A DNA stretch of 64,000 nt from NCBI GenBank assembly GCA_021372295.1, contig JAJFUS010000034.1, positions 1-64,000 of the forward strand. The letters are read 5' to 3'. Of the stretch, positions 16,780 through 25,385 are shown piece after piece. How positions within the stretch are numbered: the first letter of the stretch is position 1; each line of letters opens with the position of its first letter. Source of the DNA: a bacterium (GTDB taxonomy: Bacteria; Armatimonadota; UBA5829). A program made the position numbers and the translations under genes. The notes under the pieces were generated by a model. The model made no database searches and had not been told where the DNA came from. It saw only the letters and a list, made by a program, of their open reading frames with translations.

Positions 16780-18182
16780 TGGCTAAAGGCGGACCCAGAA
16801 ACCCGATGCCGCATCAGGATGCGGCTAAACGTATAACAAATTTCGATGAAGTGGCTCTCGGCTACAGCGAAGAAACGGCTCTCGACGAGGCGCAGCGGTG
16901 TCTCAACTGCAAAACCAAGCCGTGTGTGTCGGGATGCCCCGTGAATATCGACATACCGGCGTTCATCGAGCTTATCAAGGCCAAAGAGTATAACGCCGCC
17001 GCTGACGAAATCAAGAAAACCAACTCGCTTCCGGCTATATGCGGCAGGGTGTGCCCGCAGGAGAACCAATGCGAGAAGTTCTGCGTTCTGGGAAAAAAAG
17101 GCGATGCGGTGGCGGTCGGCCGACTGGAGCGGTTCGCCGCCGATTATCAGGCCGCGCACTCCAATGGAGTCGAGATTCCCAAACCGGAGCATCCCGAGCT
17201 TGCACAGTATAAGGTGGCGGTGGTCGGATGCGGGCCCGCAGGGCTTACTGTCGCGGGCGACCTCGCGAAGATGGGCTATATGGTCACTATCTTCGAAGCG
17301 CTTCACAAGACCGGCGGCGTGCTCCGCTACGGCATCCCCGAGTTCAGGCTTCCGCGCACCATCCTCGATCGCGAGGTGGACTATGTGAAGTCACTTGGGG
17401 TCACGATCCTCACGGATATGATCGTCGGGCGAACGTTTAAGGTCGAAGACCTCCTGAATGAAGGGTTTGAAGCCGTGTTTGTAGGCACGGGCGCGGGCGC
17501 TCCCAAGCTGATGGGAATTCCGGGCGAGAACCTTTCGGGCATATATTCCGGCAACGAGTGGTTGACCAGAATCAACCTCATGCGCGCTCATCGCGAGGAC
17601 TACGCAACCCCAATCAAGCTGCCCAAGAGCGCATGCATAATCGGCGCGGGCAACACTGCTATGGACTGCACCCGCACTGCCCTCAGAATCGGAGCGGAGA
17701 AGGTGACGATTGTCTACCGCCGCGGCCGCGAGGAAATGCCCGCGCGCTCCGAGGAAATCGAGAACGCCGAGGAAGAGGGAGTGATCTTCAAGCTCCTTAC
17801 CAACCCCACACGATTCATCGGTGACGAAAACGGCGCGGTGCGAGCCATGGAATGCTTGCGGATGGAACTCGGTGAGCCGGATGCGTCGGGCAGGAGACGC
17901 CCCGTACCGGTTGCCGGCAGCGAATTTGAGATCGAGTGCGACACCGTAATCGTCGCTCTCGGCCAGAACCCCAACCCGCTCATCCGCACGACCACCGACG
18001 GCCTCACATGCGAGAGCTGGGGCGGGATTTGCATCGACGCCGAGACGGGCATGACCTCGATTCCCGGAGTCTTCGCGGGCGGCGACGCCGTAACCGGCGA
18101 GGCCACCGTCATCTCGGCTATGGGCGCTGGAAAAGTCGCCGCAGCCGGGATAGATAAATATATACGAGAAAAGAAAAAATGA
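16779..18182 (+). CDS. nfnB: NADPH-dependent glutamate synthase-like subunit (NfnB / GltA type)
   Basis: 467 residues, the standard length. The N-terminal 130 residues bind two [4Fe-4S] clusters with cysteines in CLNCKTKPCVSGCP and CGRVCPQENQCEKFC. An FAD fold follows (VVGCGPAGLTVAGDLAKMG, GIPEFRLP), then the NADPH fold (IGAGNTAMDCTRTALRIGAE), and the closing FAD motif GVFAGGDAVTGEATVI. No glutamate-synthase large subunit is nearby, and the partner upstream is NfnA-like, so a transhydrogenase or sulfide dehydrogenase role is more likely than glutamate synthesis. Its stop overlaps the nadK start (ATGA), which suggests coupled translation. Confidence 0.9.
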   Translation: MAKGGPRNPMPHQDAAKRITNFDEVALGYSEETALDEAQRCLNCKTKPCVSGCPVNIDIPAFIELIKAKEYNAAADEIKKTNSLPAICGRVCPQENQCEKFCVLGKKGDAVAVGRLERFAADYQAAHSNGVEIPKPEHPELAQYKVAVVGCGPAGLTVAGDLAKMGYMVTIFEALHKTGGVLRYGIPEFRLPRTILDREVDYVKSLGVTILTDMIVGRTFKVEDLLNEGFEAVFVGTGAGAPKLMGIPGENLSGIYSGNEWLTRINLMRAHREDYATPIKLPKSACIIGAGNTAMDCTRTALRIGAEKVTIVYRRGREEMPARSEEIENAEEEGVIFKLLTNPTRFIGDENGAVRAMECLRMELGEPDASGRRRPVPVAGSEFEIECDTVIVALGQNPNPLIRTTTDGLTCESWGGICIDAETGMTSIPGVFAGGDAVTGEATVISAMGAGKVAAAGIDKYIREKKK

Positions 18183-19051
18183 AAACTATCGGTCTCGCGC
18201 CGAATCCACATAAGAGCGACGCCATGCAGCTCACCGTCGAACTGGCGGACTGGCTGGCTGAAAAAAACGTCCGTGTGCTGGTATCGGAAGAAATCGCGGC
18301 GGGCATAGGTCGGCCACGCCTTGCCGCGACCGAGAGCGATGTGGTCGGCGCAGACCTGCTGATGGTTCTGGGTGGCGACGGCACAATGCTGCGTTGGGGC
18401 AGGCTTGCTGCGCCGCGCGGCACTCCGCTTGTGGGAGTGAACTTCGGGCAGTACGGCTTCATCACCGAGACTCATCCCACCAACGCGAAGACCGCCCTGG
18501 CGAAATTCCTCGACGGAGATTATTCCCTGAGCGAACGTGTCGTGCTGAAGGCCACAGTGACCAGAGAAATGGAGCTGATCGGCACTTACTATGGGCTGAA
18601 CGATGTAGTCGTATCGAAGGGTCCGTTCGCTCGAATGCTGGGGCTTCGCACGTATGCGGGCAATAAGTTCATCGTCAACTACACAGCCGACGGCATCATC
18701 ATCGCAAGCCCCACGGGCAGTACGGCGTACTCGCTGTCGGCGGGCGGGCCGGTGGTGCATCCTGGAGTGAGTGTTTTCATCATAACGCCCATCTGCCCAC
18801 ATACGATGAACGCACGGTCGCTCGTGGTTCCAGATACTGAGACCGTGCAGATCATTCCAGATTGCGCGGAAGCCAACCCCGAGATTATGGTGACCGTTGA
18901 TGGCCAGCTCGGCGAACATCTGGCCTGCGGCGACAAGGTGGAAGTCGGGAAAGCCGACTTTACGGCAAAGTTGGTTCAACTGGAACCCCAGAGTTTCTAC
19001 ACCAAGTTACAGAGAAGGCTTCGTTGGGGCGAGAGACTCAGCGGAGGATAA
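18179..19051 (+). CDS. nadK: NAD kinase
   Basis: Phosphorylates NAD+ to NADP+. 290 residues with the GGDG motif (VLGGDGTMLRWG), the NFGQYGF segment and the ADGIIIASPTGSTAYSLSAGGP block, slightly shortened here to its key residues, that define the family. It overlaps nfnB by four bases. The link with a pyridine-nucleotide transhydrogenase makes sense, since both set NADP(H) supply. The same gene precedes recN in mycobacteria. Confidence 0.96.
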   Translation: MKTIGLAPNPHKSDAMQLTVELADWLAEKNVRVLVSEEIAAGIGRPRLAATESDVVGADLLMVLGGDGTMLRWGRLAAPRGTPLVGVNFGQYGFITETHPTNAKTALAKFLDGDYSLSERVVLKATVTREMELIGTYYGLNDVVVSKGPFARMLGLRTYAGNKFIVNYTADGIIIASPTGSTAYSLSAGGPVVHPGVSVFIITPICPHTMNARSLVVPDTETVQIIPDCAEANPEIMVTVDGQLGEHLACGDKVEVGKADFTAKLVQLEPQSFYTKLQRRLRWGERLSGG

Positions 19052-19071
19052 TAGCAACCGACAACTTGATT

Positions 19072-20745
19072 ATGCTAACCGAACTGCATATCCAAAACTT
19101 TGCTCTGATAGACGAACTCCGGCTCGAAGTGGGAACGGGGTTCAATGCGCTTACCGGCGAGACCGGCGCGGGCAAATCGATTATCGTGGATGCGATGAGC
19201 GCGGCTCTGGGCGAGCGTACCGGCAGCGAAGTCGTGCGAACGGGAGCGGAAAAGGCTGTTGTCGAAGCTGTGTTCGATATCTCGGACAGCGAGGCGTTGA
19301 TTCGGGCAGCGTCGGATTACGGGTTCGAGCCGGAAGACGGACTGCTTATCCTGAGCAGGGAAATCGCGCAGGGTGGACGGTCGCAGTGCCGGGTAAATGG
19401 TCGTCCCGCGACCGCCTCCATCGTAAAGGGCATAACTTCACTGCTGGTGGATATTCACGGCCAGCACGAGCATCAATCGCTGCTGACGGTGGCGACGCAT
19501 ATAGACATATACGACGCATGGTGCGGTCAGGATGTGTCGGCTCTCAGGGATCAGGCGGCGGAGCTGTTCGATGAGCTTGAGTCAGTCTGCTCTGAGCGGG
19601 ACAAATTACAGACCAATGAGCGCGAACATGCGCGCCTGCTCGATTTATACAATTTCCAGGCCGAGGAAATCGCGAACGCGCATCTGCAGCTGGGCGAAGA
19701 AGAAGATCTGGCGCAAGAAAGGAACCGGCTCGCCAACGCCGAAAAACTATTCGAGGCAGCATCCGAAATCCACGATGCGCTCGGAGCGGACGGCGGAAGT
19801 ATCGACGGCCTCAATGCCGCCGCGGGCTGTGCTGAGAAGATGGCGCTGGTGGATCCGTCGATGTCGGGTTTTGTCGAGAACCTCAACACGGCTCTTATAG
19901 CCGCGCAGGACGCCGTGCATCAGATCCGGCAGTATATGGACGAAGTCGAGGCTAACCCTGGCAGGCTCGAAGACGTCGAGGAGCGGCTCGATCTGATCCG
20001 CACCTTAAAGCGCAAGTACGGCGATTCTACTGAAGAAATCATCCGATATGGCGGTGAACTTGCGGGCAAGATAGACGATCTCGCGAACGCCGAGGAGCGC
20101 TCAAGCCGACTCGCAGGTAAAATCGACGATTTGACGCAAAGATTGAAGAACGTCTGCGGCAAACTGTCGACGCTCAGAAAAGACGCGGCATCGAAGTTCG
20201 AGAATGCTGTTGAGGTCGAGTTGGCCGATCTGGCTATGAGCAAAACAAAATTCGAAGTAAGCATACAGCCCGCCGAACCTGGGCCGAAGGGCGCGGATGC
20301 GCTGGAATTTTTAATTTCGCCAAACCCAGGCGAACCAATGAAGCCTCTCGCGAAAATTGCGTCAGGCGGCGAAATGTCCAGGATTATGCTTGCGCTGAAG
20401 TCGGTGACGACGGACGCGGCCGTCCCGACTCTGGTCTTCGACGAGATCGACACCGGCATCGGAGGAAGGATTGCTCAGACACTCGGCGACAAAATCGCTT
20501 CGCTCTCAAAAAGCTGCCAGATATTGTGCGTGACCCATCTGCCGCAGATCGCAAGCAAGGCCGACAGACATTTTTCAGTCGACAAGGTAGTCGAGGACGG
20601 GCGAAGTTTCGTCAGGATAGCAGCGCTGGAAAACGAAGACAGAGTGCTGGAATTGGCGCGCATGCTGGGCGGCGAGGAAGAGTCGCTGACGGCGACGCAG
20701 CATGCCAGGGAGATGCTTTCACTTGCACATCAAAGGAACCGTTAA
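19072..20745 (+). CDS. recN: DNA repair ATPase RecN
   Basis: 557 residues, the usual size. SMC-like ATPase with Walker A GETGAGKS near the N terminus, the RecN-specific IHGQHEHQSLL segment, a central coiled-coil region (about 150-400), the signature SGGEMSRIMLAL and Walker B TLVFDEIDTGIGG. It acts in double-strand break repair on DNA. ATG 19072 is chosen: MLTELHIQNFALID is the family start, and GCGGAGGA lies upstream. The ATG at 19024 would add residues that overlap nadK. Confidence 0.96.
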   Translation: MLTELHIQNFALIDELRLEVGTGFNALTGETGAGKSIIVDAMSAALGERTGSEVVRTGAEKAVVEAVFDISDSEALIRAASDYGFEPEDGLLILSREIAQGGRSQCRVNGRPATASIVKGITSLLVDIHGQHEHQSLLTVATHIDIYDAWCGQDVSALRDQAAELFDELESVCSERDKLQTNEREHARLLDLYNFQAEEIANAHLQLGEEEDLAQERNRLANAEKLFEAASEIHDALGADGGSIDGLNAAAGCAEKMALVDPSMSGFVENLNTALIAAQDAVHQIRQYMDEVEANPGRLEDVEERLDLIRTLKRKYGDSTEEIIRYGGELAGKIDDLANAEERSSRLAGKIDDLTQRLKNVCGKLSTLRKDAASKFENAVEVELADLAMSKTKFEVSIQPAEPGPKGADALEFLISPNPGEPMKPLAKIASGGEMSRIMLALKSVTTDAAVPTLVFDEIDTGIGGRIAQTLGDKIASLSKSCQILCVTHLPQIASKADRHFSVDKVVEDGRSFVRIAALENEDRVLELARMLGGEEESLTATQHAREMLSLAHQRNR

Positions 20746-21880
20746 GCTCGATAAAAGAACAAAAGACCTCGCAAAACGGCTCAAACCGGGCGATATCGCG
20801 CTCATAAAGCACGAAGATATCGACTCCACCGCCGCGCACATGCTTGTGGAGGCGCGGGTCAAGGCTGTAATTAACGTCTCGAAGTCATGCTCGGGTCATT
20901 ATCCGAACCTCGGGCCCCGCGTGCTTGTTAACGCGGGGATTCCTCTAATCGACAATGCCGGAGACGAACTGTTCAAGGGACTCAAAGAATGCGAGTCGAT
21001 TGAGATTCGAGATGGTGCGATCTACCGCGGCGACGATGTGCTCTCCCAAGGTGAATTGCTGACCGCTGAGAGGGTCGATCAACTTATCGAGGACGCGAAG
21101 GCCAACCTGGGCAAGGTGCTCGAAGATTTCGCGGAAAACACCCTGACTTATGTCACAAAAGAAAAGTCGCTGCTGCTCGACCCGGCGGCTCTGCCCGATG
21201 TCCGAACACCGATCAACGACCGTCACGCGCTAGTGGTCGTGCGGGGTGAGAGTTACAAAGAAGACCTCGTAATCATCAGGCATTATATACGCGAAATGAA
21301 GCCCGTGCTTATCGGTGTGGACGGCGGCGCGGACGCGCTCGTCGAGATGGGCTTGAAGCCGGATATTATCATCGGCGACATGGACAGCGTATCGGATGCG
21401 ACGCTTAAGTGCGGCGCCCAGCTCATAGTTCACGCATACGCTAACGGTAAGGCTCCTGGATTGCCCCGAGTTGAACAACTCGGGTTGAAACCTATGGTGT
21501 GCGCCATTCCGGGAACCAGCGAAGATCTGGCGCTGCTGCTGGCTTATGAAAAAGGCGCGGAGCTGATAGTGGCGGTGGGAACCCACTCGCACCTCATCGA
21601 CTTCCTGGACAAGGGCCGGAAAGGTATGTCGAGCACTTTTTTGGTCAGACTTAAAGTCGGAAACAGGTTAGTCGACGCAAAAGGTGTAAGTAAACTATAT
21701 CGGGCGCAGCCAAGCGTAAAGTACGTCGGCATACTGGCTTTGGCCGCGCTGGTGGTAATTGCAGCCGTAATTGCTCTCTCGCCGACAATGCACGACCGCG
21801 TGCAGTCGATTTTCGACAATTTGCGCGCACAGATGTGGCAGGTTTACACTAAGGCGCATCCTTGGACGTGGGGAAAATGA
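20702..21880 (+). CDS. steA: SteA-like protein (thiamin-pyrophosphokinase-fold, membrane-anchored)
   Basis: 392 residues. Residues about 20-110 (GDIALIKHEDIDSTAAHMLVEA, KSCSGHYPNLGP) and 180-310 (VVRGESYKED, GADALVEMGLKPDIIIGD, MDSVSD) match SteA and its pyrophosphokinase-like fold. A single membrane segment (VGILALAALVVIAAVIAL) lies near the C terminus. In corynebacteria SteA works with SteB in cell separation with the RipC-FtsEX system. The gene sits between recN and steB, as in mycobacteria. The start is uncertain: ATG 20702 overlaps recN by 44 bases, and a TTG at 20723 with AGGGAG upstream is also good. Confidence 0.87.
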   Translation: MPGRCFHLHIKGTVKLDKRTKDLAKRLKPGDIALIKHEDIDSTAAHMLVEARVKAVINVSKSCSGHYPNLGPRVLVNAGIPLIDNAGDELFKGLKECESIEIRDGAIYRGDDVLSQGELLTAERVDQLIEDAKANLGKVLEDFAENTLTYVTKEKSLLLDPAALPDVRTPINDRHALVVVRGESYKEDLVIIRHYIREMKPVLIGVDGGADALVEMGLKPDIIIGDMDSVSDATLKCGAQLIVHAYANGKAPGLPRVEQLGLKPMVCAIPGTSEDLALLLAYEKGAELIVAVGTHSHLIDFLDKGRKGMSSTFLVRLKVGNRLVDAKGVSKLYRAQPSVKYVGILALAALVVIAAVIALSPTMHDRVQSIFDNLRAQMWQVYTKAHPWTWGK

Positions 21881-22779
21881 TAGACATTCGTTATCACATA
21901 TACAGCATCGCAGCAGTGTTTTTCGCGCTGGCGGTGGGCATCGTTATCGGGACATCTTTCGCTCGGAGTTCCCCCGTGGGCGGGGCGGAACGACGGACAA
22001 TAATCCGTTACGAGAACTCCATGCGCAGCCTTAAGCGCGAGATCGAGAAAACCGCCGAAGACAACGCCAGGAAAGCGCAAATAGCGAAAAACTGTGAAGA
22101 ATTCTGCCGCGCGGCGCTTCCATCAATCGCAAAGAACAGGCTGCTTGGGCGAAATGTGGCGATTGTGCAGACCGGCGATTATGACGATCTCTCGGGTAAC
22201 GTAAAGCTCGTGTTGGAGCTTGCGGGAGCGCACGTAAACAGCGTTACAGATATCAATCGCCTGTTTCCGTGGGACGATGACACTAAGATTGCGGCAGCGC
22301 TTACCCATTGCGGAATCGCGCCTCCGTCCGACCCCAAAGAGGCCAGGAACAAGCTGTTTTCGGTCTTTGCTGGGATGCTCTATGCCGGACAGTATCAACT
22401 TCTGGCATCCAGGTTTGAGGAATCGAAAGTCGCCAAGTTCACCGGAGAATACGGCAGGGTAAACAGGCTCATCGTGATTGTTGGAGGAACGGAATCGGAA
22501 CCGACATTCAGCCCGCAGCATATCGACTCGCAGCTTATATCGCAGCTCGATGCTCCAGACGTGACTATCGTAGGATGCGAGGGCTCGCAGGCGGTCGGCT
22601 CGTATATATCAGCCTGGCACAAAACCGGCATTGCAACAGTGGACAATGTGGATTCGGCTATCGGACAGATGGCTCTGATATGCGCACTGAACGGCGAGAA
22701 TGCGCAATTTGGAACAAAGGAAAACGCCGACCGGCTTATACCGCACACTCTGGAACCCCCAATGGGGGTTGCTCGCTAA
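21877..22779 (+). CDS. steB: SteB / MctB-family envelope protein (annotated as copper transporter)
   Basis: 300 residues. MIDIRYHIYSIAAVFFALAVG, here the first 21 residues abbreviated at its end, is the family's typical N-terminal membrane anchor, followed by a GTSFAR turn, a coiled coil (about 45-75) and an outer domain. The mycobacterial homologue was named MctB for copper efflux; the corynebacterial one, SteB, is the partner of SteA. ATG 21877 overlaps the steA stop (ATGA). The last codons fall inside the CCCCC/GGGGG stem of the family-2 element copy C, so the 3' end of the gene and the element are the same DNA. Confidence 0.87.
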   Translation: MIDIRYHIYSIAAVFFALAVGIVIGTSFARSSPVGGAERRTIIRYENSMRSLKREIEKTAEDNARKAQIAKNCEEFCRAALPSIAKNRLLGRNVAIVQTGDYDDLSGNVKLVLELAGAHVNSVTDINRLFPWDDDTKIAAALTHCGIAPPSDPKEARNKLFSVFAGMLYAGQYQLLASRFEESKVAKFTGEYGRVNRLIVIVGGTESEPTFSPQHIDSQLISQLDAPDVTIVGCEGSQAVGSYISAWHKTGIATVDNVDSAIGQMALICALNGENAQFGTKENADRLIPHTLEPPMGVAR

Positions 22780-22832
22780 TTTCAATTGAAAAGTCTGTCA
22801 CTATAGATAAAAACTGTGGTAAGCGCTGACAG
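22749..22832 (+). repeat. Leader element, family 2, copy C (end of steB, upstream of the GT2 gene)
   Basis: TCTGGAACCCCC, AAT, GGGGGTTGC, then ATTGAAAA and TGTC follow the same order as copies A and B. Similarity falls off in the second half. The first 31 bases code for the end of SteB. Confidence 0.45.
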
Positions 22833-22882
22833 GTCTGGGCTTTTAGCTCTCTACTCTCAGCTCTCAGCTATTCTCTGAGGAA

Positions 22883-23560
22883 ATGGATTTGGCCGACGTA
22901 TCCGTCTTAATTCCGGCATACAACGAAGAAGACCTGATCGGGCAGACCGTGCAGGCCGCGCTCGGCATGCCGGGAATTCGCGAGGTTGTGGTGATCGACG
23001 ACGGCTCTGAAGACGAGACGCCGTTCGTCGCTCATGAGGCAGGCGCTCGGGTGATTCAGATGGATCAGAACCTCGGCAAGGGCGCAGCTATGAACAGAGG
23101 CGTTGCAGAGACGGATTCGGACATTCTTCTGGTAATAGACGCCGATTTGGGCACATGCGCCGTTGAGACTTACAGGCTCCTAGAACCGATTTTGGCCGAT
23201 CAGGCGGATATGTCGATAGCTGTGATGAAAGCGCCGCCGGGTCACAAGGGCGGGTTCGGAATTGTGTTGAAACTCGCAAGGTGGGGAATCAGGAAATACG
23301 GCGGCACGCTTGTGACCGCGCCCATATCGGGCCAGAGAGCGATCAGGCGAAAGCTCATCGAAGACATCGGCGGGTTCGAGAAGGGTTTCGGCGTCGAGAC
23401 TGCGCTTACAATCGACGCTCTCAGAAAGGGCTACCGGATTGTGGAAGTGCCGTTGCCTTTGAATCATAGAGTGTCCGGACGAAACTTAAGAGGGTTCCTG
23501 CACAGGGGGCATCAGTTTATAGACATTGCGCGGGCGTTGTGGCGGCGAAGACAATTATAG
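22883..23560 (+). CDS. Family 2 glycosyltransferase (DPM1/UgtP-like)
   Basis: 225 residues of a GT-A fold. VSVLIPAYNEEDLIGQTVQA at the start, VVVIDDGSEDETP and the VIDADLGT motif mark the nucleotide-sugar and metal site; GQRAIRRK and GFGVETALTIDA match the acceptor side of polyprenol-phosphate-type enzymes. No membrane segment, so it works at the inner face of the membrane. In Clostridia the SteA-SteB pair is also followed by GT2 and GT4 genes, which supports a shared role in envelope polymer synthesis. TGAGGA precedes the ATG. Confidence 0.9.
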   Translation: MDLADVSVLIPAYNEEDLIGQTVQAALGMPGIREVVVIDDGSEDETPFVAHEAGARVIQMDQNLGKGAAMNRGVAETDSDILLVIDADLGTCAVETYRLLEPILADQADMSIAVMKAPPGHKGGFGIVLKLARWGIRKYGGTLVTAPISGQRAIRRKLIEDIGGFEKGFGVETALTIDALRKGYRIVEVPLPLNHRVSGRNLRGFLHRGHQFIDIARALWRRRQL

Positions 23561-23596
23561 ATGTTGAATTCTGAATTTTAAGATGTTGAGGACTTG

Positions 23597-24364
23597 ATGC
23601 GAGGATATACGACTGGCGATAGAATAACATACTGGCTGTTTCAGGACAGAATTCCTGTGACGAAGATGCTCATCGTAGCGAACTTGGCGACGTTCATCGC
23701 GATTGCGCTCTTCAAGATGAGTGTGATCGGATATTTCCTGGGGTTCAATACGGCAACGGCGCTGCTGATGCCGTGGACATTCGTCACATATCCTCTGGTC
23801 GGAGCCGGGGACATCATCGGGCTGCTTTTCGGCTGCTACTGGCTGTGGGTAGCAGGAGGCAGTCTGGAACGCTCATGGAGCAGCGCCCGGTTCGGTGCAT
23901 ACTTCTTCCTGATGTGCGCGATATCGACATTGGGTATATGGGCCGGAGCTTTTCTCATCCATGCGCAGGTGCCGGTAATCGGCCTATGGCTTCCGCTGGC
24001 GGGAGTGACGATCTCCTGGGCGATGCTCAATCCAGAGCAACAGATACTTTTCTTCTTCGTAATCCCGATGAAGCTCAAATATCTGGCGCTGCTGGATGTT
24101 GTGCTGGTGCTGGTGTCATATGGTCAGATGCATCTGTTGCTGGGGCTGTTCGCTCTGATCGGCTGCGCGTTTTCGTATTGGTACATTTTGCCGCACGACT
24201 TCGGGCTGTCGAGAAATCGGGGCGGTGGACAGGTGGTGCGAGTCCATAGGCGCCGGTCTTTCCTGCACAAGTTGAACCCGTTCGCGCTGCTCAAAGACAA
24301 GCGCGAAAAGGATCGTCTCAGAAAGCTCTTTGAGGACTCGTTTGGCGACGACGAGCAACGTTAA
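23597..24364 (+). CDS. Rhomboid-fold membrane protein lacking the catalytic serine
   Basis: 255 residues with about six membrane segments and a charged C-terminal tail. The order of segments and stretches such as LNPEQQILFFFVIPMKLKYL follow rhomboid proteases. At the place of the GxSG active-site loop this protein reads GLWLPLAG, so the serine is missing, while a His survives in QMHLLLG. It is therefore a likely pseudo-protease of the derlin/iRhom kind, perhaps a membrane-protein binding factor. A TTG at 23594 precedes the ATG by one codon. The next gene starts directly after the stop codon, pointing to co-translation with the GT4 gene. Confidence 0.8.
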   Translation: MRGYTTGDRITYWLFQDRIPVTKMLIVANLATFIAIALFKMSVIGYFLGFNTATALLMPWTFVTYPLVGAGDIIGLLFGCYWLWVAGGSLERSWSSARFGAYFFLMCAISTLGIWAGAFLIHAQVPVIGLWLPLAGVTISWAMLNPEQQILFFFVIPMKLKYLALLDVVLVLVSYGQMHLLLGLFALIGCAFSYWYILPHDFGLSRNRGGGQVVRVHRRRSFLHKLNPFALLKDKREKDRLRKLFEDSFGDDEQR

Positions 24365-25174
24365 ATGCTGATCCTATTACTTATACCGGCCTTGATCTGG
24401 CATATACTCATCTTTCGTCTGGCTCCGAGGCTCGGGCTGGTAAAACTCAACTTCAACAAAACCCCGATTATGGCGTCTTACGGCATTGCGTCGTTTGTAT
24501 ATATGGCTGTGGCGATGATCATTCTCGGCAGTTTTGGATATGCAAACTGGAAGCAGGTGAGCCTATACAACGCCACGCTCGGCGCTATGTGGATGCTTGG
24601 CATCATCGACGACATCTGGGGCACGCGCAAGGTCGGCGGGTTCAAAGGTCACTTTAGAAAACTGCTCTTAGAAAGAAAACTCACAACGGGCGCTGCGAAA
24701 GCTATCGGCGGAGGAATTGTGGGAATCGCAGCAGGGTGGATCGTCTCTGACGGGGATGTTCTCAGGTGGATACTGGCGGCAATGCTGATTCCGCTGGCGT
24801 CGAATATTCTTAATTTATTTGATTTACGGCCGGGCAGGGCTGTGGCTGTATTTTTTCTGGGATTAGGTGTAACATGTATTGCAGTGGGCGGACACTTTAC
24901 GGCTCCCTGGCTTGTGGGGATAATAGCGGCCGTCACACTGATGTTCTCGGTTGTTGACTCGAAAGGGAAGGCAATGATGGGCGACTCCGGGTCGAACGCT
25001 CTGGGCGCGGCTTTGGGTCTCACGATGGCTTTGAACACGGGAATTGTGTTTCAGGCCGTCGCGATTGTTGTTATAGCCGCCGTTCATTTGTATTCCGAAA
25101 AGCACTCGGTGTCCGCTTTGATCGAACGCAACCCGGCGCTTCGAGCCATAGACCGAAGATTGGGGGTACGGTAA
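24365..25174 (+). CDS. Family 4 glycosyltransferase (MraY/WecA-like prenyl-phosphate sugar-1-phosphate transferase)
   Basis: 269 residues, almost all membrane. The key acidic motif GIIDDIWG, the NLFDLRPGRA loop and the MMGDSGSNALGAALG loop correspond to the DDxxG, NxxN/D and GDxGS motifs of MraY/WecA. The N terminus is shorter than in MraY, which has ten segments. It should transfer a sugar 1-phosphate from a nucleotide sugar to a polyprenyl phosphate and so start an envelope glycan. With the GT2 gene two genes upstream it could make a short lipid-linked sugar. Its stop is one base from the korD start. Confidence 0.85.
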   Translation: MLILLLIPALIWHILIFRLAPRLGLVKLNFNKTPIMASYGIASFVYMAVAMIILGSFGYANWKQVSLYNATLGAMWMLGIIDDIWGTRKVGGFKGHFRKLLLERKLTTGAAKAIGGGIVGIAAGWIVSDGDVLRWILAAMLIPLASNILNLFDLRPGRAVAVFFLGLGVTCIAVGGHFTAPWLVGIIAAVTLMFSVVDSKGKAMMGDSGSNALGAALGLTMALNTGIVFQAVAIVVIAAVHLYSEKHSVSALIERNPALRAIDRRLGVR

Positions 25175-25175
25175 G

Positions 25176-25382
25176 TTGGCCGGCACAATCAAGATCGACC
25201 GCGAAAAATGCAAGGGCTGTGAGCTGTGCGTTCACTTCTGCCCCAAAGGATGTATCGCGATGGAGGAAGGGTTCAACCACATGGGTTATCGTCCGTCGTG
25301 TTTTGTCAAGAAAGACGAGTGCAGCGGCTGCGCAGTGTGCGCGCGCGTGTGCCCGGATGTTGCAATTGAGGTATGGAGGTAG
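25176..25382 (+). CDS. korD: 2-oxoacid:ferredoxin oxidoreductase, ferredoxin-like delta subunit
   Basis: 68 residues with two [4Fe-4S] motifs: CKGCELCVHFCPKGC and CSGCAVCARVCPD. It passes electrons from the thiamine-diphosphate subunit to ferredoxin. The start is a TTG; GGGGGTACGG upstream acts as a weak ribosome site. korA begins three bases after the stop with GGAGG before it. Confidence 0.92.
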   Translation: MAGTIKIDREKCKGCELCVHFCPKGCIAMEEGFNHMGYRPSCFVKKDECSGCAVCARVCPDVAIEVWR

Positions 25383-25385
25383 CAC

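Noticed and set aside
17714-18979. 421-codon open frame on the minus strand across nfnB and nadK
   Set aside because: It covers two well-defined genes on the other strand and has no recognisable domain.
21877-22779. Reading the steB gene simply as a copper transporter
   Set aside because: One N-terminal anchor and an outer domain do not make a transporter; the neighbour steA supports the cell-separation role, so the copper label is given only as the database name.
22835-22880. CTCTCAGCT-type short repeats before the GT2 gene
   Set aside because: A few imperfect copies of a low-complexity word; no support for a function beyond the GAGGA ribosome site at its end.
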